Below, piece after piece: positions 37,149 to 45,326 of a stretch of DNA of 64,000 nt. Position 1 is the first letter of the stretch. The number at the start of each line of letters is the position of its first letter. Source of the stretch: Pseudonocardia sp. HH130630-07. Its GTDB lineage: Bacteria; Actinomycetota; Actinomycetes; Mycobacteriales; Pseudonocardiaceae. The notes under the pieces were generated by a model. It saw only the letters and a list, made by a program, of their open reading frames with translations. It did not search any database and was not told the DNA's origin. The position numbers and the translations under genes are program-made. The stretch covers positions 186,001 through 250,000 of the forward strand of contig NZ_CP013854.1 of NCBI RefSeq assembly GCF_001698125.1. Reading direction: 5' to 3'.

Positions 37149-37973
37149 ATGTCCCAGCCGTCCGAGGGAACCACCCCCGCCTACATCGACACCTCGAAGG
37201 CCAGCATCGCCCGGGTGTACGACTACGCGCTCGGCGGCAAGGACAACTACGCCGTCGACCGCGAGACGATCGAGCGGGTCCGCAAGATCGCGCCGGAGGT
37301 CAACGAGCTGGCCGTCGACAACCGCGCGTTCCTCATCCGGGCGGCGCGGTTCCTCTCCACCCAGACCTCGATCACCCAGTTCCTCGACTGCGGCTCGGGG
37401 CTCCCCACCGCGGAGAACACCCACCAGGTCGTGCAGCGGCTGCAGCCCGAGTCCCGCGTCGTCTACGTGGACAACGACCCCACGGTCATCGCGCACGGAC
37501 GGGCACTGCTGGAGGAGAACGAGTTCACCCGGTTCACCGCGGCCGACATCCGCCGGCCCGACGAGGTGCTCGACGACCCGGTGGTGCAGGACTTCCTCGA
37601 CCTCGACCGGCCGGTCGCGCTGTTCCAGATCGGGACCATCCACCACTTCGACGACTCCGACCGCCCGCAGGAGGTCATGCAGCGCTACGTCGAGCGGCTG
37701 CCGGTCGGCTCGGTCTTCGCGGTCGCGCACTTCTTCGACCCGGAGAACGAGGACAGCGACCTGGCCCGCCGGATGGAGCAGATCTTCGTGCACAGCCCGA
37801 TGGGCAGCGGCCGGTTCCGGACGCGGTCGGAGATCGAGGGCCTGTTCCCCGGCCTGGAGATGATCAATCCCGGCATCGTCCCCTGCTACCAGTGGTGGCC
37901 GGACGGCCCGCAGCTGCGCACCGAGGACCCGGTCCAGCGCTGCATCGTGGCCGGGATCGGCATCAAGAGGTAA
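37149..37973 (+). CDS. SAM-dependent methyltransferase, DUF574 (PF04672) family
   Basis: A 274-residue actinobacterial methyltransferase. It has the family opening IDTSKASIARVYDYALGGKDNYAVDRE (about 11-37), the SAM site FLDCGSGLPTAENTHQV, and VVYVDNDPTVIAHGRALL. These enzymes are numerous in actinomycetes, often near XRE/DUF397 genes as here; substrates are largely unknown. ATG at 37149 (MSQPSEG) has GAGG about 8 nt upstream and is preferred over an in-frame start at 37104. A strong hairpin follows the stop. Confidence 0.9.
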   Translation: MSQPSEGTTPAYIDTSKASIARVYDYALGGKDNYAVDRETIERVRKIAPEVNELAVDNRAFLIRAARFLSTQTSITQFLDCGSGLPTAENTHQVVQRLQPESRVVYVDNDPTVIAHGRALLEENEFTRFTAADIRRPDEVLDDPVVQDFLDLDRPVALFQIGTIHHFDDSDRPQEVMQRYVERLPVGSVFAVAHFFDPENEDSDLARRMEQIFVHSPMGSGRFRTRSEIEGLFPGLEMINPGIVPCYQWWPDGPQLRTEDPVQRCIVAGIGIKR

Positions 37974-37989
37974 CTCGCGCGCGCCCCGC

Positions 37990-38026
37990 AGAGGCCCACG
38001 ACGGCACCCCGCCGTCGTGGGCCTCT
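37990..38026 (+). terminator. Strong hairpin after the DUF574 methyltransferase
   Basis: Perfect 16-bp arms (37990-38005 and 38011-38026, arm AGAGGCCCACGACGGC) with a 5-base loop, 16 bp after the stop codon. There is no T-run. It probably ends transcription before the FAD monooxygenase gene. Confidence 0.75.
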
Positions 38027-38076
38027 CTCGTGCGCGGGTTGCGCCGGCGCGGACCGCGGGCGCATACTCCTCTTAA

Positions 38077-38092
38077 TTCAACGCCGGTTGAA
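38077..38092. promoter_or_regulatory. TetR-type palindrome upstream of the FAD monooxygenase
   Basis: TTCAACGCCGGTTGAA: 6-bp arms TTCAAC/GTTGAA around GCCG, ending 15 bp before the start codon and just ahead of the AGAGGTG ribosome site. Arms and spacing resemble TetR-family operators. No TetR gene is in the neighbourhood. Confidence 0.5.
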
Positions 38093-38107
38093 AAAGAGGT
38101 GATCGGG

Positions 38108-39370
38108 ATGGAGCGCACGACGTGCTGCGTGGTCGGGGGCGGGCCGGCCGGGATGATGCTCGGGCTGCTGCTGGCCCGCGCCGGGGTCGAGGTGACCGTG
38201 CTGGAGAAGCACGGCGACTTCCTGCGGGACTTCCGCGGCGACACCGTGCACCCGTCCACCCTCGACCTGCTCGACGCGCTGGGCCTCGGCGAGCGCTTCG
38301 CCGCGCTGCCGCAGAGCCGGGTCACCGAGGTCCTGCTCCCCGACGGCGCGGGCGGGTCCCGCCGGGTCGGGAACTTCGACCTGCTGGGCCGGGTCGGTGT
38401 GCGGCACCCCTACGTCGCGCTCGTCCCCCAGTGGGACCTGCTGGACCTGCTCGCCGACGCCGGGCGCGCCGAGCCGACCTTCCGGCTGCGGATGGACACC
38501 CGGGCGACCTCGGTCGTCCGGGAGCACGGCCGGGTGGTCGGCGTGCGCTACCGCACGACGACCGGTGCCGGGGAGCACGTCGACGGCGAGATCCGGGCCG
38601 ACCTCACGGTCGCCTGCGACGGCCGGCACTCCGTGCTGCGCGACGGGTCGGGGCTGCCCGCGACCGAGTACCCGGTGCCGTTCGACACCTGGTGGTTCCG
38701 GCTCCCCCGGCACGCCGACGAGACCCGGGCCGCGCTGGTCCCCCGGATCGGGACGGGCCGGTTCGCCGTCGTCATCCCGCGCGAGGGGTACTACCAGATC
38801 GGCTATCTGGCCCCCAAGGGCCGCGACGACCGGCTGCGGGCCGACGGGATCGCGGCGTTCCGGGCGGACGTCGCCGAGCTGATCCCCGAGTTCGCCGACC
38901 GCGTCGACGAGCTGGCCTCGATGGACGAGGTGAAGCACCTCGACGTCCGGCTGAACCGGCTGCACCGCTGGCACGTCGACGGCATGCTCTGCATCGGCGA
39001 CGCCGCCCACGCGATGTCCCCGATCGGCGGGGTGGGGATCAACCTGGCGATCCAGGACGCCGTCGCCACCGCCACCCTGCTGGCCGCCCCGCTGCAGCGC
39101 GGCGGCGCCGGCCCGCGCGAGCTCGCCCGGGTCCGCGGCCGGCGCCGGGTGCCGACGATGCTGGTCCAGGGACTGCAGCGGCTCATGCACGCCGCCGTCG
39201 CGGGCCCGGCGCTGGCCGGTGACCCCAGCGGCCCGCCGGAGGCACTGCTGCGGGCCGTGCAGCGCCTGCCGTGGCTGCAGATCGTGCCGGCCTACCTGGT
39301 CGGGGTCGGGTTCCGCCCGGAGCGGGCGCCGGCCTTCGCCCGCCGCGACGCCGTCCCGAGCGACGCCTGA
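38108..39370 (+). CDS. FAD-dependent monooxygenase (class A flavoprotein)
   Basis: A 420-residue oxidoreductase. The FAD dinucleotide motif is CCVVGGGPAGMMLGLLLARAGVEVTVLEKH (about 5-34), DG appears in TVACDGRHSVLR, and the second FAD motif is CIGDAAHAMSPIGGVGINLAIQDA near 300. RGDTVHPSTLDLLDALGL is typical of aromatic-ring or polyketide hydroxylases. No membrane anchor is seen. ATG at 38108 is preceded by AGAGGTG; a TetR-like palindrome sits just upstream. An Lrp-type regulator gene follows 38 bp downstream. The substrate cannot be deduced, and no biosynthetic cluster surrounds it. Confidence 0.88.
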   Translation: MERTTCCVVGGGPAGMMLGLLLARAGVEVTVLEKHGDFLRDFRGDTVHPSTLDLLDALGLGERFAALPQSRVTEVLLPDGAGGSRRVGNFDLLGRVGVRHPYVALVPQWDLLDLLADAGRAEPTFRLRMDTRATSVVREHGRVVGVRYRTTTGAGEHVDGEIRADLTVACDGRHSVLRDGSGLPATEYPVPFDTWWFRLPRHADETRAALVPRIGTGRFAVVIPREGYYQIGYLAPKGRDDRLRADGIAAFRADVAELIPEFADRVDELASMDEVKHLDVRLNRLHRWHVDGMLCIGDAAHAMSPIGGVGINLAIQDAVATATLLAAPLQRGGAGPRELARVRGRRRVPTMLVQGLQRLMHAAVAGPALAGDPSGPPEALLRAVQRLPWLQIVPAYLVGVGFRPERAPAFARRDAVPSDA

Positions 39371-39408
39371 TCCCCCGCGACGGACCGATCGGGCACTACG
39401 CTGCGGCC

Positions 39409-39909
39409 GTGCTGTCGCTGGACGCCCTGGACGTCGACCTGCTGGCCGCGCTGCGGGAACGGCCGCGGGCCGGGGCACTGGAGCTGTCCCGGGTGCTGAC
39501 CGTCGCCCGCGGCACCGTCCAGGCCCGGCTGGACCGGATGGAGCGGGCCGGGGTGATCACCGGCTACGGCCCGGACGTCGACCTCCCGGCGGCCGGGTAC
39601 GGGGTGCAGGCGTTCGTGACGCTGGAGATCGCCCAGGGCGAGCTGGCCGACGTCGCGGAGGCGCTGGCCGCGCTGCCGTCGGTCACCGAGGCGTACGCGA
39701 CGACCGGCTCGTCGGACGTGATGTGCCGGCTGGCCGCGTCGTCGCACGAGGACCTGCAGGACACCCTGCTCGCGCTGGGCCGGTCACCGCTGGTGGCCCG
39801 GTCGACCAGCGTCGTCGTGCTGTCCACCCTGGTCGCGCCGCGGTGGCGGCCGCTGCTGGAGAGCCGGCACCGGGAGGCCCCGAGCCGGGCACCGGCCTAC
39901 CGCTCCTGA
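39409..39909 (+). CDS. Lrp/AsnC family transcriptional regulator
   Basis: A 166-residue regulator. The helix-turn-helix is LDVDLLAALRERPRAGALELSRVLTVARGTVQARLDRMERAGVI (about 6-49), followed by a RAM-type effector domain (VQAFVTLEIAQGELADVAEAL; VTEAYATTGSSDVMCRL). GTG at 39409 lies 6 nt after TACGCT, consistent with a leaderless message; no ribosome site is seen. It follows the monooxygenase and converges on the DUF3500 pair, their stop codons forming CCTGAGTCAGG. The ligand, probably an amino acid, is unknown. Confidence 0.88.
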   Translation: MLSLDALDVDLLAALRERPRAGALELSRVLTVARGTVQARLDRMERAGVITGYGPDVDLPAAGYGVQAFVTLEIAQGELADVAEALAALPSVTEAYATTGSSDVMCRLAASSHEDLQDTLLALGRSPLVARSTSVVVLSTLVAPRWRPLLESRHREAPSRAPAYRS

Positions 39910-39910
39910 G

Positions 39911-41050
39911 TCAGGCCAGGTGGTGCGCCGACCGGTGTGCGCCGAGCACGTCGAGACCGAAGTCGGCCGACGGGTCCCGCCACACCGAGTGGGCGTGGTT
40001 GGCGTCGCGCTGGGTGTTGTCCCACTCGAGGAGCAACCGCGGGCCCTGCAGCCGGTAGTAGCTCGGGGCGCCGTCGACGAGCGAGCCGGCCCAGGCCAGG
40101 TGCACGGCGTCGAGTGCCGCGGGATCGTCGTAGCGGGTGATCGGGGAGAGCGCGTCGGGCACCCGGCACAGGTAGGTCCGCACCAGCGCCCGCAGCAGCT
40201 CGCGTCCCTCGGCGTCGAGTTCGGCGGCGGGGACGCCCTTCGGCTCCCGACGCAGCCGCACCCGTTCGCGCTCGGCCGCGGTGAAGGACGCGCGCTCCTC
40301 GATGCCGTCGCTCGCCCGCTGCAGCGCGGTCTGCTCGGACTCCGCGGCGAACCGGTCGCGCCAGATGCCGGCGAGCGGGATCCAGTCGTCTCCGTCGGCC
40401 GGGTCGGTGCGGTTCGCCGTGAGGAGGTCCGGCGGGGCCTTGTCCAGCAGGACGGCCCGCTCCCGCAGCTCGCCCGGCAGCGACCGGACGAGGTCGCGGG
40501 CGAGGTCCTCGACCGGGCCGAGCGGGCGCAGCGCCGCGCCGCCCAGCAGCTCCGAGGTGGCCGGGTCGGCGCCGAGGAAGCACGGGGTGCAGGCGACGAC
40601 CTCGCCGTCGGCCACCAGCATGTTGACCGAGACGTGGTGACCGCCGAACCGCCACGCCCAGGTCCCGGTGTCCCCCGGCGTCCCGAAGACCCGCAGGTAG
40701 TACATCTGCGGGTCGCGGCCCCGGGTGCGGTCGAACAGGGTCGTGAAGCCCTCGGTCCGGTCGAGGACGTTCTCCAGGCCCATCACGGTCGCGACCGTGA
40801 CGTAGCCGGCGGGCGACAGGCCGGCCGCGAGCAGCTCCATCGCCTTCCGCTGCTGTGGCGGGAGCTGCTCGTGGAAGGTCAGCCCGCCGTGGTCGGTGGG
40901 GGTGTAGAACCATCGGCGGCGCTCGGCGTCGAGCGTGTCGTCACCGGTCGGGGCGGTGCCGGTGGCCCGGTCCCGCTGCCCGGTGTCGAGCGCGTCCAGC
41001 CACGCCCGCGCCGCTCCCGCCATGGCCGCGGCCGTCTCCCGGGTGCTCAT
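39911..41050 (-). CDS. DUF3500 protein, second tandem copy
   Basis: A 379-residue protein of uncharacterised family DUF3500. It shares with its upstream neighbour the segments RRRWFYTPTDHGGL, VTVATVMGLENVLDR, MYYLRVFG, WRFGGHHVSVN, CFLGADPA, PPDLLTANR and, near the end, YYRLQGPRLLLEWDNTQ and AHSVWRD. Invariant His residues in GGHH and NHAHS could bind metal. No signal peptide or membrane segment is seen. ATG at 41050 overlaps the upstream copy's stop (ATGA). Function unknown. Confidence 0.85.
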   Translation of the reverse strand: MSTRETAAAMAGAARAWLDALDTGQRDRATGTAPTGDDTLDAERRRWFYTPTDHGGLTFHEQLPPQQRKAMELLAAGLSPAGYVTVATVMGLENVLDRTEGFTTLFDRTRGRDPQMYYLRVFGTPGDTGTWAWRFGGHHVSVNMLVADGEVVACTPCFLGADPATSELLGGAALRPLGPVEDLARDLVRSLPGELRERAVLLDKAPPDLLTANRTDPADGDDWIPLAGIWRDRFAAESEQTALQRASDGIEERASFTAAERERVRLRREPKGVPAAELDAEGRELLRALVRTYLCRVPDALSPITRYDDPAALDAVHLAWAGSLVDGAPSYYRLQGPRLLLEWDNTQRDANHAHSVWRDPSADFGLDVLGAHRSAHHLA

Positions 41051-42147
41051 CGCTCGTCCGTCCGGTGGTCCTGCGCGAGGTGCTCGCCGAGCACGTCCAG
41101 GCCGAGGTCGGACTCCGGGTCCCGCCACACCGAGTGCGCGTGGTCGGCGCCGCCCTGCGTGTTGTCCCACTCCAGCAACAGCCGAGGTCCCTGCAGCCGG
41201 TAGTAGTGCGGCCGGCCGGGCTCGGTCGAGCCGGCCCAGGCCAGGTGCACCTCGTCCAGGGCCGCGTCGTCCTCGTACCGGGCGGACGGGGCGATGCCGA
41301 CCGGGGCGCGGTCGAGGTAGGCCGACAGCAGCCGGCGCAGCAGGTCGCGGGCCCGGTCGTCGAACGCGCTGGCCGGGACGCCGCTGGGGGACGCGGCCAG
41401 CGCCACGTCCTCGGTCCCGGCGACCGGCTCCGCGCCGGGGGCCGGGTCCCGGCGGATCGCCGACGGCGGCAGCGGCCGGTCCCCCGGCGTGACCACCGGC
41501 CGGTTGGCGGTGACCAGGTCGGGTGGGGCGGTCTCGCTCAGCGTGGCCGCCTCCAGGATCTCCGCCGGCATCCCGCGGACGATCTCCCCGGCCAGGTCCT
41601 CGGCCGCACCGAGGGGGCGCAGCACACCGCCGCCGAGCAACGGGGTGGACGCCGGGTTCGCGCCGAGGAAGCACGGCGTGGTCGCGACCACCCGCCCGTC
41701 GACGACCAGGTTGTTGAGCGACACGTGGTGCCCGCCGAAGCGCCAGCCCCACGCACCCGTCGGGCCGGGGTCGCCGAAGACCCGCAGGTAGTACATCCCC
41801 GGGTCGCGGAACCGGTTCCGGGCCGGCCGCACCGGCCAGCCCTGGGCCCGGTCCAGCACGTTCTCCAGGCCCATGATCGTCGCGACGGTGGCGTACCCGG
41901 CCGCGGACAGCCCGGTCGAGACGAGCTGCATCGCACGTTGCTGCTGGACCTGGTCCTGGTCGAACAGCGTCAGTCCGCCGTGGTCGGTGGGGGTGTAGAA
42001 CCAGCGCCGCCGCTCGGTGTCCTGCGCGCCCGGTCCGGGGGCGGCACCGGTCCCGGCCGCCCGGGCGGGCCGGTCGAGGGTGTCGAGCCAGGCGTGCGCC
42101 GCCGCCTGCATCGCGGTGCCGGTGTCGGTCGGGTCGGGGGTGGTCAC
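41047..42147 (-). CDS. DUF3500 protein, first tandem copy
   Basis: A 366-residue paralogue of the downstream gene, alike along the whole length, so the pair arose by tandem duplication. The middle (about 205-250) is the most diverged part and here lacks the Arg/Glu-rich helix of the second copy. Conserved blocks include GYATVATIMGLENVLDRAQG, GWRFGGHHVSLNNLVV, PPDLVTANRP, LQGPRLLLEWDNTQ and DHAHSVWRDPESDLGLDVLGEH. GTG at 42147 is the farthest supported start. The two-copy operon may make a heteromer; enzymatic activity is unknown. Confidence 0.85.
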   Translation of the reverse strand: MTTPDPTDTGTAMQAAAHAWLDTLDRPARAAGTGAAPGPGAQDTERRRWFYTPTDHGGLTLFDQDQVQQQRAMQLVSTGLSAAGYATVATIMGLENVLDRAQGWPVRPARNRFRDPGMYYLRVFGDPGPTGAWGWRFGGHHVSLNNLVVDGRVVATTPCFLGANPASTPLLGGGVLRPLGAAEDLAGEIVRGMPAEILEAATLSETAPPDLVTANRPVVTPGDRPLPPSAIRRDPAPGAEPVAGTEDVALAASPSGVPASAFDDRARDLLRRLLSAYLDRAPVGIAPSARYEDDAALDEVHLAWAGSTEPGRPHYYRLQGPRLLLEWDNTQGGADHAHSVWRDPESDLGLDVLGEHLAQDHRTDER

Positions 42148-42193
42148 GTCCGGCCACGGTAGTCCGGCCGGGCCATGATCACCGGCGTCGATC

Positions 42194-42901
42194 TCAGTCG
42201 CCCGCGTCGCGGACCAGCAACGCGATCTGCACCCGGTTGTCCAGCCCCAGCTCCCGCAGCAGCTTCGAGACGTAGGACTTCACCGTCGCGACCGACATGT
42301 GCAGTTCCTCGGCGATGTCGGCGTTGGACCCGCCGCGGGCGACCGCCTCCGCCACGTCGCGCTCGCGCTCCGCCAGCCGCTCCAGCCGGGACCGGGCGGC
42401 CCGGCGCCGGTCGACCGGGCCGGCGCCGCCCTTGACGATCCCGATCAGCCGCCGGGTGATCGCCGGGGAGAGCACGGCGTCCCCGTCCGCGGCGGCCCGG
42501 ACGGCCTCGACGATGCCCTCCGGCGCGGCGTCCTTCAGCAGGAACCCGCCGGCACCGGCCCGCAGCGCCCGCACGACGTGCTCGTCCGCGTCGAACGTGG
42601 TCAGGACGACGACGGTGGGCGCGTCCGGCTCCGCGGTCAGCCGCTGGGTCGCCGTCACGCCGTTGACCCGCCGCATCCGCAGGTCCATCAGCACGACGTG
42701 CGGGCGCGCCGCGCGCACGGCGTCGGGCACCTCGTCACCGTCGCCGGCGTCGCCGACCACCCGGATCCGCCGGCCCGGGCCGGAGCCGGTGCCGGTGAGC
42801 GCGTGCCCGTCGAGCATCACCCGCAGCCCGGCCCGGACCAGCGGGTCGTCGTCCACCAGCAGGACCCGGATGTCCGGTGGGTCGGCGGCCTCGTCGGTCA
42901 T
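42194..42901 (-). CDS. NarL/FixJ family response regulator
   Basis: A 235-residue regulator. The receiver domain has RVLLVDDDPLVRAGL with the acidic cluster near 17-19, the phospho-acceptor Asp in HVVLMDLRMRRVNGV (about 74), Thr in VVLTTFDADEHVV, and Lys in GFLLKDA. The C-terminal LuxR helix-turn-helix reads LTERERDV-like (LAERERDVAEAVARGGSNADIAEELHMSVATVKSYVSKLLRELGL). A 12-residue insertion (ALTGTGSGPGRR) is present in the receiver after the first helix. ATG at 42901 overlaps the sensor-kinase stop (ATGA). Confidence 0.93.
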   Translation of the reverse strand: MTDEAADPPDIRVLLVDDDPLVRAGLRVMLDGHALTGTGSGPGRRIRVVGDAGDGDEVPDAVRAARPHVVLMDLRMRRVNGVTATQRLTAEPDAPTVVVLTTFDADEHVVRALRAGAGGFLLKDAAPEGIVEAVRAAADGDAVLSPAITRRLIGIVKGGAGPVDRRRAARSRLERLAERERDVAEAVARGGSNADIAEELHMSVATVKSYVSKLLRELGLDNRVQIALLVRDAGD

Positions 42902-44052
42902 GTCAGCTCCTTGGTCCACGGCAGCACGGCCCGCAGCCGGTACCCGTCGGGCAGCGGGCCGTGCGCGAGCGTGCCGCCGGTCAGCGTCTCCACCCGCTCG
43001 CGCAGGCTCACCAGACCGGTCCCCGCGCCCTCCGGGGCCGGCCGGTCCCCGGTCCACCCGGAGCTGACCGTGACGGTCAGGTCGCGTCCGGGCCGCCCGT
43101 CGAGGACGACCTCCACCGGGGCGCCGGGCGCGTGCCGGGTCGCGTTGGTCAGTCCCTCGCGCACCACCCGGTAGGCGACCCCGGCGAGCGGCCGCCCCGG
43201 CGGAGACACGACCAGCAGTGCGGTCGAGCGCAGCGACACGTCCGCCCCGGCGGCCCGCGCCTCCCCGACCAGGTGCTCGACGCCGGCCAGGTCGTCCGGG
43301 TCGTCGGTGTCGTCCGGGGCGTCCGGGTCGGCCGCAGCGCCCGCCCCCGGGGTGTCGTGCAGCACCTGCACGATGGTCCGCAGGTCCTCCATCGCCCGGT
43401 GCGTGGTGTCGCGCAGCACCCGGGCGCTCTCCCGCACCGTCTCGGCGGACAGGTCGTCACGCAGCGCCAGCGCGCCGGCGTGCACCGAGAGCAGCGCCAG
43501 CCGGTGCCCGAGCCGGTCGTGCATCTCCCCGGCGATCCGGCGGCGCTCGGCCACCCTGGCCTGCTCGTCGCGCACCGCCCGGTCCGTCTCCGCCCGGGCC
43601 AGCCGCTCCCGGAGATCGGCGAGGACGGCCCGGCGGATGCCGGTGAGCAGGCCGGCGACCGCCGCGATGGCCAGGAAACCGGTGGCGCCGCCGAGCAGGA
43701 CCGAGGCCGGCCGCAGGTCCGGAGCGGAGCCGAGGATGGTGTACGCGGCCGCGCCGACCGACAGCAGCAGCACGAGCACGGTCTCCCCGGCCCGGCGCCG
43801 GGTCGCGACGACGAACACCGCGACCAGCGGCAGGTAGGTGGCCAGCGGCGCGACGGTGCCCACCAGGATCGCGCCGACCGCGAAGGGCCACGGGTACCGG
43901 TAGCGCAGCGGGATGCAGGCGAGCGCGGCCACGCCGAGCAGCAGCAGCGCGATCCGGCCGGGATCGTCGACCCGGTGCGCCACCCCCGTCGTGAGACCGC
44001 CCGCTGCCACGAGGACCACGAGGACCACCGACATGACGGCGGGGCGGAACAC
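42898..44052 (-). CDS. Two-component sensor histidine kinase (HisKA_3 type)
   Basis: A 384-residue membrane kinase partnering the response regulator immediately downstream. The N-terminal 145 residues hold five or six helices with almost no periplasmic loops, so an intramembrane or membrane-stress signal is likely. The dimerisation/phospho-acceptor motif is AERRRIAGEMHDRLGHRLALL. The ATPase domain has an N-box LTNATRHAPG and a G-box GTGLVSLRERVE. An acidic DPDAPDDTDDPDD insert lies between them. GTG at 44052 is preferred; it lies shortly after TATGGT, and ATG 44034 is an alternative. Confidence 0.9.
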   Translation of the reverse strand: MFRPAVMSVVLVVLVAAGGLTTGVAHRVDDPGRIALLLLGVAALACIPLRYRYPWPFAVGAILVGTVAPLATYLPLVAVFVVATRRRAGETVLVLLLSVGAAAYTILGSAPDLRPASVLLGGATGFLAIAAVAGLLTGIRRAVLADLRERLARAETDRAVRDEQARVAERRRIAGEMHDRLGHRLALLSVHAGALALRDDLSAETVRESARVLRDTTHRAMEDLRTIVQVLHDTPGAGAAADPDAPDDTDDPDDLAGVEHLVGEARAAGADVSLRSTALLVVSPPGRPLAGVAYRVVREGLTNATRHAPGAPVEVVLDGRPGRDLTVTVSSGWTGDRPAPEGAGTGLVSLRERVETLTGGTLAHGPLPDGYRLRAVLPWTKELT

Positions 44053-44221
44053 GCGTCGACCATAGGGCAGCCACCGGAACGGGTGGGTCCGATGTCCGTC
44101 ACGGACACCGGACCCACCCGCCGGGCCGGTGGTGGCGGTCAGGATCTCCCCATCCCCCGCCCGGGCGTGGACGCCCCCCACGGGTCCACCCCACCACACG
44201 ACCGGCACCCCCCGGGGGCCG

Positions 44222-44884
44222 TCACGAGCTGCTCCCGGCGGCAGCCGTCGTCATCGCCGCCGAGGCGGCCTGGACCTCCCGGACGGCCGCGGCGACCGCC
44301 GGACCGGCCCAGTCGCCGTCGGCGACGATCCGGGCGCGGTCGCGCAGCTCGCGCCGCCTGCCGTCGAGCACCCGGTGCTCGGCGCGCACGGCGTGCAGCA
44401 GCGAGACCAGCCCGGCCACGTCCGGGTCGACCGCGTGGCCGTCGCGCAACGCGGCCGCCGCTCCGGCCCGCAGCGTGTCGCGCAGGCCGGTGTCGGGCCA
44501 CCACCGGGCCGGGCGCAGGAGGCCGCGGGGCTCCCGCTCGACGTACCCGCCCGCGACGAGCGACTCCAGCACCGCCGACCGCAGTCCCGGGACCAGCCGG
44601 GTCACCCCCCGCCGGGCGCGGAACCAGCCGACCGGCAGCCGGGTCGCCCGGGCGGCCACGACGTCCACACCGGCGCCCGCGACCAGCCGCAGCCGGGGAT
44701 GGCGGTAGCCGTCGGTCTCCAGCCATCCGCGGGCGGCGAGATCGAGCAGCACCGCCCCGGCGAACGCGCGCTCGGTGCGCTGGCGGTCGACGACGAACCG
44801 CCCGGTGCCCGGGTCGAGCAGCACCAGGGCGACCCGCTCCGGCAGCGTCACCCGCTCCGGCTGCGCGCCCCGATCGTCGTCCAT
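44222..44884 (-). CDS. GOLPH3/VPS74-like (GPP34) protein
   Basis: A 220-residue protein of the GPP34 family. The eukaryotic members bind phosphatidylinositol 4-phosphate on Golgi membranes; bacterial members are uncharacterised. Visible landmarks are VTLPERVALVLLDPGTGRFVVD, AFAGAVLLDLAARGWLE and the final helices ending VQAASAAMTTAAAG. It is soluble in appearance. ATG at 44884 follows GGGAGGG by 3-4 nt. It lies upstream of the two-component genes with a 169-bp gap and is probably an independent unit. Confidence 0.85.
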   Translation of the reverse strand: MDDDRGAQPERVTLPERVALVLLDPGTGRFVVDRQRTERAFAGAVLLDLAARGWLETDGYRHPRLRLVAGAGVDVVAARATRLPVGWFRARRGVTRLVPGLRSAVLESLVAGGYVEREPRGLLRPARWWPDTGLRDTLRAGAAAALRDGHAVDPDVAGLVSLLHAVRAEHRVLDGRRRELRDRARIVADGDWAGPAVAAAVREVQAASAAMTTAAAGSSS

Positions 44885-44991
44885 GGACCCTCCCCCGCCG
44901 CCTGCGGGACCGAGCCTCGCCCACGACGCGGTGGGCGCACACCCGGCGAAGGTCGTCCGATGCACGACGGAAGTCGGGGCGCCACTCGTCA

Positions 44992-45012
44992 CCCGGATGA
45001 TTACCATCCGGG
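44992..45012. promoter_or_regulatory. Inverted repeat immediately before the 83-residue protein gene
   Basis: CCCGGATG-ATTAC-CATCCGGG, perfect 8-bp arms, ending one base before the ATG. It contains TACCAT, a -10-like hexamer, 5 nt before the start, so it may be both promoter and operator of a leaderless gene. Confidence 0.45.
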
Positions 45013-45013
45013 C

Positions 45014-45265
45014 ATGCCCGAACCGCAGAGCCACCGCGAGAGCGGTCAGCACGTCATCGAACACGCCCTGCAGCTGCTGGAGTCCGCGGACCGGGCCCGG
45101 GACTACGCCGAGGCGACCGACGGGCACACCGCCGCGACCGCGTACGCCATCAGCGCCCTCTACCAGGAGATGCGCCACGGCGACGACCAGATCACCGCCC
45201 TGATCGGCGCAGTCCGCGACCAGACCGAGGTACTGCAGGAGATCCGGGACGCACTGCGTCGCTGA
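45014..45265 (+). CDS. Small all-helical protein of unknown function
   Basis: An 83-residue acidic protein (ESGQHVIEHALQLLESADRARDYAE, then AISALYQEMRHGDDQITALIGAVRDQTEVLQEIRDALRR) with two predicted amphipathic helices. I do not recognise the family. Third-position GC is high across it, which supports coding. The frame is open further upstream, but the ATG at 45014 sits right after a perfect inverted repeat and a -10-like hexamer, suggesting a leaderless start. The helices look suited to oligomerisation or binding a partner. Confidence 0.65.
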   Translation: MPEPQSHRESGQHVIEHALQLLESADRARDYAEATDGHTAATAYAISALYQEMRHGDDQITALIGAVRDQTEVLQEIRDALRR

Positions 45266-45326
45266 ACCGGGCACCGCGCCCGAATCGGGCTCGACCTCGG
45301 CGCCCGCCCGCGAGATCCTCCCCCGC

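Noticed and set aside
38108..42147. Natural-product gene cluster around the FAD monooxygenase
   Set aside because: No synthase, ligase or tailoring set nearby; DUF3500 and Lrp genes alone do not support a pathway.
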